Shown here piece after piece: positions 8,778-17,841 of a DNA stretch of 64,000 nt. Source of the stretch: Candidatus Rhodoferax mariagerensis. Its GTDB lineage: Bacteria; Pseudomonadota; Gammaproteobacteria; Burkholderiales; Burkholderiaceae_C. Numbering within the stretch: the first letter of the stretch is position 1; each line of letters begins with the position of its first letter. The notes below the pieces were generated by a model. That model did not search any database. It had not been told where the DNA came from and saw only the letters and a program-made list of their open reading frames with translations. The stretch lies in contig JADKAW010000025.1 in assembly GCA_016719055.1 (NCBI GenBank), positions 1 to 64,000 of the forward strand, written 5' to 3'. The position numbers and the translations under genes are program-made.

Positions 8778-9329
8778 TCAAAGCAACTGGTCAATCAACT
8801 GCTGGTTTGGCCGGGGAATCACCACCTGGGACACCAGGAAACCCTTGTCGCTGGCAATTGCCGCGCCAGCCTGCGTGGCTGCATTCACATCTGCCACTTC
8901 ACCGGTCAGCACCACATAACTTTTGCCACCAATGCCAAAGGCCAGATGCATACGAATCGGCTCGACCGAGGCGGCCTTGACTGCAGCATCGGTGGCCTCG
9001 ATGGTGGCTGCCACCGAATAGGTTTCGATCACGCTGATGGCGCGCACGTTCTCGATGTGCGTGCCACCGCTGATGGCCGGCAGAACGGCAGGGTGAACGT
9101 TGGGGATGACAAAGCTGTCCACCACCACATCCGGGCACAGCTCGGTACCAGCACCCACCGACTGGTTCACCGCGGCCACATCACCGCCAATCATGACGAT
9201 GTATTTGCCGGGGCAAATGCTTTTGGCAAACAAAATCTCGACATTGGCTGACTTGGCCATGGCGTCCGCTGCGGCAATACCCTGGGCGATGCTGGTGAAT
9301 TCGACCAGACCGATGGCGTGGTGGTTCAT
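8778..9329 (-). CDS. pduT: tandem-BMC shell protein, PduT-like with Fe-S cysteine
   Basis: 183 residues forming two BMC domains in tandem (about 5-85 and 97-175; both begin with an AIGLVE or AISVIE-type strand). It resembles PduT of the propanediol microcompartment, a pseudohexameric trimer carrying a [4Fe-4S] cluster at the pore through one cysteine per subunit. Here Cys39 in KSICPGKY sits at the matching place (Cys38 in PduT). It is the last gene of the eut operon, 9 bases after the PduS-like gene. It is inferred to pass electrons across the shell. I know the family only by memory, and the symbol marks similarity. Confidence 0.85.
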   Translation of the reverse strand: MNHHAIGLVEFTSIAQGIAAADAMAKSANVEILFAKSICPGKYIVMIGGDVAAVNQSVGAGTELCPDVVVDSFVIPNVHPAVLPAISGGTHIENVRAISVIETYSVAATIEATDAAVKAASVEPIRMHLAFGIGGKSYVVLTGEVADVNAATQAGAAIASDKGFLVSQVVIPRPNQQLIDQLL

Positions 9330-9338
9330 GGGTGTCTT

Positions 9339-10652
9339 TCAGGCGTTAACGGTGATGGACTGTTCAGACACGGCGGTGACGCGCCCGCTGATGCTGGCGT
9401 GAATACGGGCACCCAGCGCATCGGGGGGAATCTCGGCCAGCAACTGGCCGCGTTGCACCGGCTCCCCGACCTGCACCAGCGGCACGGCGGCCGCACCGAT
9501 ATGCTGACGCAAGTTCAGCACAACGGTTGCTGGATGGGCTTCGGATTCGTCGAGCGGCGCTTTTTTGTTGTAAGGCGCAATGCCCAGGCGGGTCACCAGC
9601 CGCGAGGTCGGCACCAGCCGGTGTTCGGCCATCGGGTCGAGCGGCCGCAGTTCACCCACATACCGCGCGCCCTCAGCACGGAATCGTTCCTTGAGTGCCA
9701 CATTGATGCGCATCGGCGAAATATCCACCGGGCAGGCCCATTGTTCACAAATGGCGCATTCCGAGCAGGTCAGCGCCGACAGCAGCACCGAGGGTTTGCC
9801 AATGTCGCGGTAGTTGGCGCTGCGCACAATCAGCGCCGGGTGCAGTTCGTGGCCAATCAGGTGGCGCGGGCACAGTTCGGTGCACAGGTTGCACTGTTCG
9901 CACACCGCCCGGGCGGTCGCCATGATGTCTTGCATCGGCTGGCGATGGCGGCGGATCACGATGTGGTCTTCGGGCAGGACGATGATGCCGCCGGTGGTTT
10001 TGGTGACTGGCTGGTCGATGCTGTCGAGCAACTTGCCCATCATGGGGCCACCGTTGACGAAGTAGGGTTTGGTCGTGGTGATGCTGCCAGCGCGGGCAAT
10101 CACCTCGCGCAGCGGTGTGCCAATTGGCACAGTGAGCGTGATGGGGTCGGACACGGCACCTGAAATGGTCAGCGTGCGCTCAGTCACCGGCGTGCCGTGG
10201 TCCACCGCACGCGCCAGGTTGATCAGCGTCAGCACATTGTTGACCGCCACACCCACGTCCTTCGGTAACGCGGCGGGTGGCACACGCCGGCCGGTGGCCA
10301 TCCAGATGGTGATGACCTCGTCGCCCGCCGGGTAAATGTCTTTGAGGATGTGAATGCGCATGTTGCTGGCCAGCAGCGGCTGCACGGCGGCAATGGCTTC
10401 GACGTATTTGGCCTTGAAGGCGATGATGCCTTCGCGCGCACCAACCGCCTGCATGGCCAGTTGCAGGCCGCGCACCAGCTCAGTTGCATATTTGACGGCG
10501 AGTTGCTGGTCAACTTTGAGCAGCGGTTCACATTCGGCGCCGTTGACCAGGTAGATCTCGGCCGGGCTCATCAGCTTGACGTGGGTCGGAAAACCGGCAC
10601 CGCCGGAGCCGACCACGCCGGCTTCGCGGGCTTTGAGGGCGATGTCGTTCAT
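9339..10652 (-). CDS. pduS: PduS-like flavin/iron-sulfur electron transfer protein
   Basis: 437 residues, close to PduS (about 450) and related to RnfC. The N-terminus has the NADH/FMN-binding glycine motif GSGGAGFPTHVK, then an SLBB-like region (TLTISGAVSDP, about 175-205). Two [4Fe-4S] motifs follow at about 265-325: CEQCNLCTELCP and CSECAICEQWACP. A barrel-like C-terminus ends in SISGRVTAVSEQ. PduS is known to oxidise NADH and reduce cobalamin in propanediol compartments. The start ATG at 10652 overlaps the stop of the BMC gene by four bases (ATGA). Its presence in a eut locus suggests cofactor recycling for EutBC or EutE. Confidence 0.88.
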   Translation of the reverse strand: MNDIALKAREAGVVGSGGAGFPTHVKLMSPAEIYLVNGAECEPLLKVDQQLAVKYATELVRGLQLAMQAVGAREGIIAFKAKYVEAIAAVQPLLASNMRIHILKDIYPAGDEVITIWMATGRRVPPAALPKDVGVAVNNVLTLINLARAVDHGTPVTERTLTISGAVSDPITLTVPIGTPLREVIARAGSITTTKPYFVNGGPMMGKLLDSIDQPVTKTTGGIIVLPEDHIVIRRHRQPMQDIMATARAVCEQCNLCTELCPRHLIGHELHPALIVRSANYRDIGKPSVLLSALTCSECAICEQWACPVDISPMRINVALKERFRAEGARYVGELRPLDPMAEHRLVPTSRLVTRLGIAPYNKKAPLDESEAHPATVVLNLRQHIGAAAVPLVQVGEPVQRGQLLAEIPPDALGARIHASISGRVTAVSEQSITVNA

Positions 10653-10936
10653 GGCGTGTTTCTCTTGGCTTTTGGCCGGGCGAAAGGGCCAGATCGGCCG
10701 GGTGGCGGCCTGATGACTTTTTCGACCACGGCACCCAGGCGCTCTGCGGCTAGCCGACCGGCATCGATGGCAGCGCGGCAGGAGCCAATGTCGCCCTCGA
10801 CGATCAGCGTGATCAGCGCGGGGTTGGTGGTGATCTGCGTGGCCAGGCGCACGCTGGCGGCTTTTAGCATGGCGTCGGCACATTCGATGCCGGCCACCAG
10901 CCCCCGCACTTCCAGAAAACCCAAGGCGTGTTTCAT
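10649..10936 (-). CDS. BMC-H hexameric shell protein
   Basis: 95 residues with one BMC domain: ALGFLEVRGLVAGIECADAM, then TLIVEGDIGSCRAAIDAG and VVEKVIRPP. A 15-residue basic tail (ARPKAKRNTP) follows. Single-domain BMC proteins form the hexagonal facets of the shell. It resembles PduA/EutM-type shell proteins more than EutK, because there is no DNA-binding extension. It overlaps PduS by four bases and follows eutL directly, so the three genes are likely translated together. It is a second BMC-H gene besides eutM. Confidence 0.85.
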   Translation of the reverse strand: MKHALGFLEVRGLVAGIECADAMLKAASVRLATQITTNPALITLIVEGDIGSCRAAIDAGRLAAERLGAVVEKVIRPPPGRSGPFARPKAKRNTP

Positions 10937-10937
10937 C

Positions 10938-11593
10938 TCAGTACACCAGCGGCTGCGCCGCAATGTCGGCCACGGTGCGGGCAAACGCATCACAGGCAGC
11001 GCGACACGCGGCTTGTGAGCCTTGCAGGTAAGCGCCAGAATAGTTGGTGGATGATGGCGGGCGCACGTAACCGGCTAGGCGTACTTCAGCTGCTTTTAAT
11101 GCGGCATCCAGGCCCACGGCAGCCTCCAGCGGCGGTGCGACCAAATAGGCCAGCGAGTCACCTTCCTTGACGCCCGCCACCTCGGCCAGATAGGAGCCGC
11201 AGCGTGTTACCACATGCGACAAAAACGCCACGGTGTGCGCATCGTTGGCCCACTGAAAAGCCGCACCATCGCGCAGATGCGCCAGCGCCGCGTCCAGCCC
11301 CGAACGCACCTCGGCGGGCGACGGACCGGCCAGCATCAAAATCACCTCGCCCGCCGTGCTCGACGGGCCGTGTTTGGCGCCCGCGTAGAACGAGCTGCCG
11401 TACACCACCCGCACATTGGCCTGTTTGGTGGCTTCATCGGCGGCGATGTAGGCCACATCGTCCGAGTCAGCGGTGAAAAGCCCAAGCTGAACACGCTGTC
11501 GTCAAGCTTGAGTTCGGCTTTGAAATCGGCCTGTATCGACGAGATCAGCCGCACGGCACAGACTGAGACCGGGATTTTTTCAAAGGGGGACAT
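10938..11593 (-). CDS. eutL: EutL shell protein, one frameshift
   Basis: Homology covers a full EutL (about 218 residues, circularly permuted double BMC, trimer with a gated pore). The N-terminus from the ATG at 11593 (SVCAVRLISSIQADFKAELK, VFSLGFSPL) is in one frame. YIAADEATKQANVRVVYG through YVRPPSSTNYSGAYLQGSQ to the stop is in another. A single missing base near 11470-11480, in a run expected to code ADSDD, separates them. The rest is uninterrupted and conserved, so sequencing error is likely. About 200 bases without a gene lie between eutC and eutL. Confidence 0.85.
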
Positions 11594-11792
11594 GGCGGAC
11601 TCCCGGGGTGGAAGATGGAGACATAAGCGCTGCGACCGCCGGGCCAAGGGTGACGCTGCTTGACACCGCGCGTGACCGTCCGCTGCATCGCGCTTGTGGC
11701 AATACCATCGCGACCAAACGGCCGAACTTGTCGGTGGGGGACCTCATTGCACGCCCTGGGTTGACGCTTTGAAGACAGGCGTGGGGGGGTCA

Positions 11793-12650
11793 TCATCGCA
11801 GCGTCGCAGCCATTTTCTTGCCCAGCGCAATCCCACTGCACTGCTCTTTGAGCATGCGCGCCGCCAGTTCGGCAATCACCGCCGCGGCTTCGACCGGCGG
11901 TGTGCCACCCCGGTGGATGTTGGAAATACAGGTGCGCTCGGCCTCCACCGTCTGGCGGGTGGGTTGGTAGACCATGTAACACGACAGGCTCTCGGACTGG
12001 CCCAGTCCCGGACGTTCACCAATCAGCAGGATCACCACCTTGGCTTTTAGCAGTTCGCCAATCTGGTCTTCGACCTTGACGCGGCCAAAGCGCACAAACA
12101 GCGGTGTGCCGGCCTTGAGCTGCAGCGACTCCAGCCCGCGAATCAGCGGCGGCACGATGTCGTCAAAATTGGCGGTGGTGGCCTCGGTGGATAGGCCATC
12201 CGAGATCAGCAACTGAACGTCAGGGGCCTGGATGCACTGGGTTTTGACAATCTCCAGCCCTTTGGCGCTGAGCACCCGGCCCAGATCGGGGCGCGTCAGG
12301 TACTGGCCTTTTTCAACGATTTCGGTCTGCACCTCCAGCAGCCCGGCGCGTTGTACCCATTCATGTGGAATTTCGCTCAGCACGGTTTCTTTGGAGCGCG
12401 AATGATCCGCCAGAAAACGCAGCAGCGACTGGGTGCGCGGGCGCGGGCCGATGCGGCCAGCACAGACGCGGGCGCGGGTGCTGCGGCGCAGTTCGGTCAG
12501 CACATCGGCGCTGTTGGGGTCAGCCACGCCGATCCAGGTGCGCGCCTCCTCGCGGCCCAGGTCGGGCAATTCACCCGGTACCGGCGCATCCGCAGGCGTG
12601 GCCTCGGTGGGCGCGGCTGCGCCAGACGTTTGATGCAACTCGCGCATCAC
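11793..12650 (-). CDS. eutC: ethanolamine ammonia-lyase small subunit EutC (frameshift near its start)
   Basis: 285 residues matching the small (beta) subunit of the coenzyme B12-dependent lyase that converts ethanolamine to acetaldehyde and ammonia. Diagnostic stretches are ARTWIGVADPNSADVLTELR, RIGPRPRTQSLLRFLADHS, IGERPGLGQSESLSCYMVY and CISNIHRGGTPPVEAAAVI. The family N-terminus (QIADIVRAVM, perhaps a compartment-targeting helix) continues upstream of this ORF. A well-placed ATG with GGAG lies at 12773-12775, 13 bases from the eutB stop, but that frame closes after eight codons. A one-base loss near 12750 would restore it. The intended gene is therefore probably 11793-12775. Confidence 0.88.
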   Translation of the reverse strand: MMRELHQTSGAAAPTEATPADAPVPGELPDLGREEARTWIGVADPNSADVLTELRRSTRARVCAGRIGPRPRTQSLLRFLADHSRSKETVLSEIPHEWVQRAGLLEVQTEIVEKGQYLTRPDLGRVLSAKGLEIVKTQCIQAPDVQLLISDGLSTEATTANFDDIVPPLIRGLESLQLKAGTPLFVRFGRVKVEDQIGELLKAKVVILLIGERPGLGQSESLSCYMVYQPTRQTVEAERTCISNIHRGGTPPVEAAAVIAELAARMLKEQCSGIALGKKMAATLR

Positions 12651-12787
12651 GGCGCGAACAATGTCGGCAATTTGGGTTCGTTCCGGCAGCTGGACGCGCC
12701 CGGGCCGGCCGGCGGGTGGAGGGGGCGAGAAGAAGGGTGTTGATGAGACTAAGCGTCAATGGGCTTCAGGTTCATGGTGCGCTCCAA

Positions 12788-14150
12788 TCAGAAAAACAGC
12801 GAGGGATCACCGGCGGCGCGGGTCAGTTTGCCGTTCGCCATCAAGCCACGTGCTTCCAGCCAGTGTTCAAACTCGGGCGCTGGCCGCAGCCCCAGCGTTT
12901 GCCGCACCGTGGCGATGTCGTGGAACGAGCAGGTCTGGTAATTGAGCATGATGTCGTCACCCAGCGGCATGGCAATCACAAAGTTGCAACCGGCCGTGGC
13001 CATCAGCATCAGCAGGCTCTCGTTGGAATTCTGGTCGGCATCGGCATGGTTGGTGTAACAGCAGTCGCAGCCCATCGAAATCCCCGAGAGCTTGCCCATG
13101 AAGTGGTCTTCCAGCCCGGCGCGCAGAATTTCGCGGCTGTTGTACAGGTATTCCGGGCCGATAAAACCGACCACGGTGTTGACGATAAAGGGCGAATAGT
13201 GCCGCGCCAGACCGTAGTTGCGCGCTTCCATCGTGACCTGATCCGCGCCGTGGTGCGCGTTGGCCGACAAGGCCGAGCCCTGGCCGGTTTCAAAATACAG
13301 GCAGTTGCCACCGGCCACGCGCGAATAATGCCGCCCCACATCGGCGGCTTCATCGAGCATTTCCAACGAGATGCCAAACTCTTTCAAGCCTTTTTCGCTG
13401 CCGCAAATGCTCTGGAACAGCAAGCCAATCGGCGCGCCCTTGCGCACCGCTTCCATCTGCGTGCTGATGTGCGCCAGCACGCAGCCCTGCGTCGGAATCT
13501 GGTATTTCTCGATCACCTCATACACCTGATGCAGGATGCGCGTGACCGACTCGACGTTGTCAGTCACCGGGTTCACCCCGATCAGCGCGTCGCCCGAGCC
13601 ATACGACAGGCCCTTCGTAAATCTGCGCCGTGATGCTGCGAATGTCGTCGCGGGTGTCGTTGGGCTGCAAGCGGCTGCTAAAGCGCCCGGGCAGCCCCAT
13701 GGTGGTGTTGGCCTTGGTCACCACCGGCAGCAGCTTGGCACCGTAAATCAGGTCGCCGTTCGAGCAAATTTTGGCCACGGCCGCCACCATTTCCGAGGTG
13801 AGCCCTTTGCGCAGCACCTCCAGCTCTTCGGGTGTGGCGGTGTCGCCCAGCAGGTATTCGCGCAGTTCACCCACGCTCCAGTGCTGGATGCGTTTGTAAA
13901 CCGCCTCGTTCACGTTGTCCTGAATCAGCCGGGTGACGCAGTCTTCTTCATACGGCACCGCCGGGTTGTTGCGCAGGTCGGACAGCAGCAATTCTGAGAG
14001 CACCTGCTTGGCCGCCACGCGTTCGCGTGCGTCCTGCGCGGCAATGCCGGCCAGCCGGTCGCCAGAGCGCGCCTCGTTGGCTTTGGCCAGCACGTCTTTC
14101 ACACTTTTGAAGGTGTAGCCGTGTCCAAACAGTCGGGTTGAAAGCATCAT
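12788..14150 (-). CDS. eutB: ethanolamine ammonia-lyase large subunit EutB, one frameshift
   Basis: Covers the whole TIM-barrel alpha subunit (about 453 residues). The first part (STRLFGHGYTFKSVKDVLA, RNNPAVPYEEDCVTRLIQD, GRFSSRLQPNDTRDD, AQIYEG) runs from ATG 14150 to about 13610. The second (NPVTDNVESVTRILH, IPTQGCVLAHISTQMEA, ICGSEKGLKEFG, NHADADQNSNESLL, AGDPSLFF) runs to 12788. An extra G in the GAAGGGCCTG run near 13612 shifts the frame; removing it restores the conserved GLSYGSGDALIGVNPV. It follows eutA by 11 bases with an AAGGA site. Confidence 0.9.
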
Positions 14151-14161
14151 TTTTCTATCCT

Positions 14162-15590
14162 TCAATGCGGAAAGGCGAGCGACTTGACGGTGACGGGAAT
14201 GGTGCCGCCGTTGAAGTAACTCTTGCCAATGTCCAGGTAGTCGCCAGCGCGGGTAAAAACCTCGTCGATGATCAGCAGCTCGCGCCCGGGCACCAGGCGA
14301 AACAGCTCCATGCCAAGCGCCTTGCCCACGTCCTGCGAGGTTACCGCCACCAGCGGGTGCGTGCTGCCGGGTTGCGTGCGGGCAAAGCTTTGCAATTCAA
14401 GTGCCGCTTGCCAGACGGTCTGGCAGGTGACGGGGATGTCGTCAGGCAGCGCCAGCGCGTACACATCAGCCACGGCATCCAGGTCATGAACCTTCACGGC
14501 CTCCTGCCAGGCCTTGTTGAGCGCACCGGGTCGGAACTCGCGCCAGCGCAGGCGCGGGTGCAGCACCGGCAGATTGCGCAGCGGCACACCCTGGTATCTG
14601 TTCCAGACCGTGCTGCCAGACAGCGTGAGGGTGTGGGCGCCCGCGCCAATCACCGTGGCGCGCAGGGTTTGGGCCGGTTCCCGCACCGGAAAACCACCCG
14701 CAGCCAGTTGCCGTGCCAGCGCCTGCGCCAACAGCGGGCCGATGTCACCAAAGCGGTAGGGTGAATCGCTGGACGGGCGCGCCATACATTCACCGACCCC
14801 GCCCGAGATCATCACCGCATCAAAGCGGTAGGCTTCGCGCAGCGCATCGGTCATCAGCAGTTGCTGCGCCAGCGGGGACGGCTGGGCCAGCATCACCTCT
14901 ATGATCAACGCCGCCATGCGCGCGGCAACTTGTTGCAAATCCTGCTGTGGACAGTTGCGCGGCGGTGCGGTCTGCGCCAAACAGCTCGCGCAGGATCAGG
15001 GCTGCTGGCGCGTGCACGGTGCTGACCCGCCCACTGCCATCGGTTTGGATCAAATGGCCACCCACATTCAGGCAGGCCGTGTCGATCACCCGGCCGCCTT
15101 CAAACACAGCGTAGTTGGAGGTGCCTCCGCCGACGTCGATATTCAGCACGCGGGCTGCGTTTTGCTCGGAATAAGCCCCAGCGCCAGAACCGCGACCGGC
15201 AATGACAGATTCCAGATGCGGCCCTGCCGTGGCGACCACAAAATCACCCAGACCGGCGGCCAGCGACATCACCGTGTCGCGCGCGTTGCGCACCTTGGAG
15301 GTCTCACCGGTGATGATGACCGCGCCCGATTCCACTTGCCCTATCGTCAGGCCGGCCAGTTCGTACTGCTGACGGATAAAAACATCCAGCGCCTGCACAT
15401 CGACCTGACCATCGGCGGCAAACGGCGTGAAGATCACCGGGCTGACATACAAAATATCGCGCCGGGAAAATTCGTAGTGCGGCACGCTGGTGGGGCCTGC
15501 GGTGTTGACGATTTCCAGCTCGGAAAATATCACCTGCGACGTGGTGGTGCCCAGGTCGATGCCGATGCTGCGCAGGAGACGCGTGCTCAT
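14162..15590 (-). CDS. eutA: EutA, ethanolamine ammonia-lyase reactivase, one frameshift
   Basis: A chaperone of the actin/Hsp70-like ATPase fold that exchanges damaged B12 from EutBC. The N-terminal phosphate-binding motif IGIDLGTTTSQVIFSELEI is clear. ILNIDVGGGTSNYAVFEGG is the second phosphate loop, and MISGGVGECMARPSSDSPYR is in the C-terminal half. The two halves (15590-14960 and about 14960-14162) are in different frames; a one-base change near 14960-14970 joins LFGADRTAAQLS to PQQDLQQVAARMAAL. Combined length is about 476 residues against 467 in E. coli. A 446-base repeat-bearing gap separates it from eutE. Confidence 0.88.
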
Positions 15591-16036
15591 GCAACTGCCT
15601 CAAAATCCGGCGCGGCTGTAGCAGAGCAGGGTTGGGGTCGGATCCCACCCGGCCATCCGCTGCCGATGGGCTGACGGTGCATTACCGAATTGGGCTCTGA
15701 CCCCCATTCTGCGGGTTTCAGCGCACCGAACATTGATTGAGTCCAGCATTCGATTGGTATCAATTAAATAGCTATCAGCGCTTACCAAATAAGGGCTAGA
15801 GGCAGAAACTCCATGCGAAGTGTCGTCTCTATGGCCCGCGGAATTGGGGTCAGAGCCCAATTCGGGGAAAGACCGCTTGCTGCCCCTAACGCGTGAGGAC
15901 GAATTGGGATCCGACCCCAAATCTGCTACACCGCTCGCCGGTTCGACCAAATCTTGCCGCCCCGACCGCCTGAAGGTAATCCCCCCCTCAGAGCAATCCT
16001 CACACGCGCTGCGGCAGCTATTGCATCCCATGGCGT
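15591..16036. repeat. non-coding gap in eut operon with four copies of a palindromic element
   Basis: Between eutE and eutA lie four alternating copies of a palindromic element of the type GAATTGGG(A/G)TC(C/A)GA(C/G)CCCAATT, at about 15626-15646, 15687-15708, 15840-15864 and 15899-15921. Such elements often accompany REP-associated tyrosine transposases, but none is seen here. A copy of the Comamonad dispersed repeat is also present (15761-15806). A 143-codon minus-strand frame crosses the gap, but it only translates the repeats (LGSDPNS occurs twice) and is not taken as a gene. Confidence 0.75.
15761..15806. repeat. dispersed Comamonad repeat, copy 3
   Basis: ATAGCTATCAGCGCTTACC followed by AATAAGGGCTAGAGGC is one of the best-conserved copies in the window. 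It lies in the eutE-eutA gap. Confidence 0.8.
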
Positions 16037-17521
16037 TCAGACAATCCGGAAGTTATCCACCAGCACACAGCGGCGCTGCCGCACAAAGGTGCGCGCCGAT
16101 GTCACCCCTTCACCGGTCGGGGTGGTGATGGTCATGCTGGTCCAGCCTTCGCCACCAAAACCCAAACCCGCCAGACACGGCCCGTTCTTCACAAAAATAC
16201 TGGTATTGATCTCGTTGGCCATGCGGTCCAGGTGGTCGAGGTTGCGCGAATGCATGGCGGCTGTATGTTTGCAATTGCCCTCCAGCTTGACGGCTATCTC
16301 GATCGCCTCGCCGACATCGGCCACCCGGATCACTGGCAAGATGGGCATCATCAGTTCCGTCACCGCAAACGGGTGATCAGCCGTGGTTTCGACAAACAGC
16401 AGCCGCGTATCTGATGGCACCGACAGGCCAATGGCCGCAGCAATCTTGGATGCATCGCGCCCCACCCACTCGCGCTTGACCGTGCCCTTGTTGTCCAGCC
16501 CCACTTTGCCCAGCACCAGTTCCAGCAGTCGTTTGGCCTGGTCGGCGGTCAACTCCACCGCCTTGTGTTTCTTCATCTCTTCCTTGAGCCGGTCCGCCAC
16601 CGAGGCCACCACGATGACTTCTTTTTCATCCACGCAGATGATGTTGTTGTCAAAAGACGCACCCCAAACGATGTCACGCCCGGCTTTTTCAAGGTTGGCG
16701 GTCTCATCCACCACCACCGGCGGATTGCCGGCACCGGCGGCAATCAGGCGTTTGTCGGTGTGTTTGCGCGCTTCTTCCACCACCGCTTCACCACCGGTCA
16801 CCGTCAGCAAATGGATGCCCGGGTAGCTGAACAGGGCTTGCGCCGTGGCGATGTTGGGTTGCGCCACCGTGGTGATCACGTTGCGTGGGCCGCCGGCGGC
16901 CACTACCGCTTCATTGAGCAGGGCCACGGCGCGCTGCGACACCCCTTTGGCCGCAGGGTGCGGTGCAAACACTACGGTGTTACCGGCCGCAATCATGCTG
17001 ATGGCGTTGTTGATGATGGTCGCTGCCGGGTTGGTGGATGGGGTGACCGATGCCACCACACCCCAGGCGGCGTTTTCCATCAGCGTCAGGCCATGGTCGC
17101 CTGACAGCACGGTGGGCACCAGGCATTCCACACCCGGCGTGTGCAGGGCTTGCGAGACATTCTTGACAAACTTGTCGGCCACACGCCCCATGCCGGTCTC
17201 GGCCACGGCCAGTTCGGCCAGCTCCTGCGCGTGTTTTTCACCGGCCTGGCGAATGGCTGCCACCACCCGGCTGCGCATGGCCACGCTGCGCATCTGGCGG
17301 TAGGCAATGTCGGCCTCAGCCACTGCATCGTCCAGCGAGGCAAACACACCCATGGGCAAAGGTTGCGATGGCGCTGCGTTCGGCCTGGGTACCGCGCCCA
17401 CCTTGGGTGTCGCCCTGACTACCCCGATGGGCACGGCCGACGCCTTGCCAATGGCGTTGCGGTCCATCGACTGCACCACCGCCTTGACAATGCGCTCAAT
17501 GTCTGCATTCCCAATGTTCAC
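16037..17521 (-). CDS. eutE: acetaldehyde dehydrogenase (CoA-acylating) EutE
   Basis: 494 residues of the aldehyde dehydrogenase superfamily. It oxidises acetaldehyde to acetyl-CoA with NAD inside the compartment. The N-terminal amphipathic segment ADIERIVKAVVQSM is the typical encapsulation peptide, followed by a linker. Cofactor and catalytic regions include NPAATIINNAISMIAAGN, AAGAGNPPVVVDETANLEKA and the nucleophile Cys in NNIICVDEKEVIVV (around residue 300). No frameshift is seen. It is 15 bases after eutN. The NADH it makes needs recycling, and no alcohol dehydrogenase is encoded in this window. Confidence 0.95.
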   Translation of the reverse strand: MNIGNADIERIVKAVVQSMDRNAIGKASAVPIGVVRATPKVGAVPRPNAAPSQPLPMGVFASLDDAVAEADIAYRQMRSVAMRSRVVAAIRQAGEKHAQELAELAVAETGMGRVADKFVKNVSQALHTPGVECLVPTVLSGDHGLTLMENAAWGVVASVTPSTNPAATIINNAISMIAAGNTVVFAPHPAAKGVSQRAVALLNEAVVAAGGPRNVITTVAQPNIATAQALFSYPGIHLLTVTGGEAVVEEARKHTDKRLIAAGAGNPPVVVDETANLEKAGRDIVWGASFDNNIICVDEKEVIVVASVADRLKEEMKKHKAVELTADQAKRLLELVLGKVGLDNKGTVKREWVGRDASKIAAAIGLSVPSDTRLLFVETTADHPFAVTELMMPILPVIRVADVGEAIEIAVKLEGNCKHTAAMHSRNLDHLDRMANEINTSIFVKNGPCLAGLGFGGEGWTSMTITTPTGEGVTSARTFVRQRRCVLVDNFRIV

Positions 17522-17536
17522 GTGGGGCTCCAGCTA

Positions 17537-17821
17537 TTATTTTTTATAGGTCACATGATCGTCGGTGACCACCTGATCAACGATGCCGATCACGCTCAGG
17601 TCAATGGGCAAGTCGCCGCCATTGGCCTTGCGCGCCGAGCTGCCGGTGACCACCAGCACCCATTCGCCGTTGCCCGCACCCACGCTGTCGGCGGCCACAT
17701 GCCGCACCCCCGAGGGCTGGCCCTGGGCATCAATAAAGTCAACCAGAAGCAGGCGGTCTTTGCCCAGCCCGTCGCAGCGGACGGTTGACACCACCTGCCC
17801 TACCACAAGGGCTAGTTGCAT
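17537..17821 (-). CDS. eutN: EutN/CcmL pentameric vertex protein
   Basis: 94 residues of the BMC-P family that closes the shell vertices. It has the usual start QLALVVGQVVSTVRCDGLGKDRLLLVDF, then GVRHVAADSVGAGNGEWVLVVTGSSARK and an IDLSVIGIVDQV end. It lies between eutM and eutE with gaps of 20 and 15 bases, consistent with one transcript. Confidence 0.93.
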   Translation of the reverse strand: MQLALVVGQVVSTVRCDGLGKDRLLLVDFIDAQGQPSGVRHVAADSVGAGNGEWVLVVTGSSARKANGGDLPIDLSVIGIVDQVVTDDHVTYKK

Positions 17822-17841
17822 AGCGGATTCCTGTCAGGGGT

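Noticed and set aside
12365..13633. 422-codon plus-strand ORF opposite eutC and eutB
   Set aside because: Shadow frame across two genes of the eut operon, Arg/Ala/His-rich with no motif.
15600..16031. 143-codon minus-strand ORF between eutE and eutA
   Set aside because: It only translates palindromic repeats (LGSDPNS twice, WDPTP) and has no family resemblance or ribosome site.
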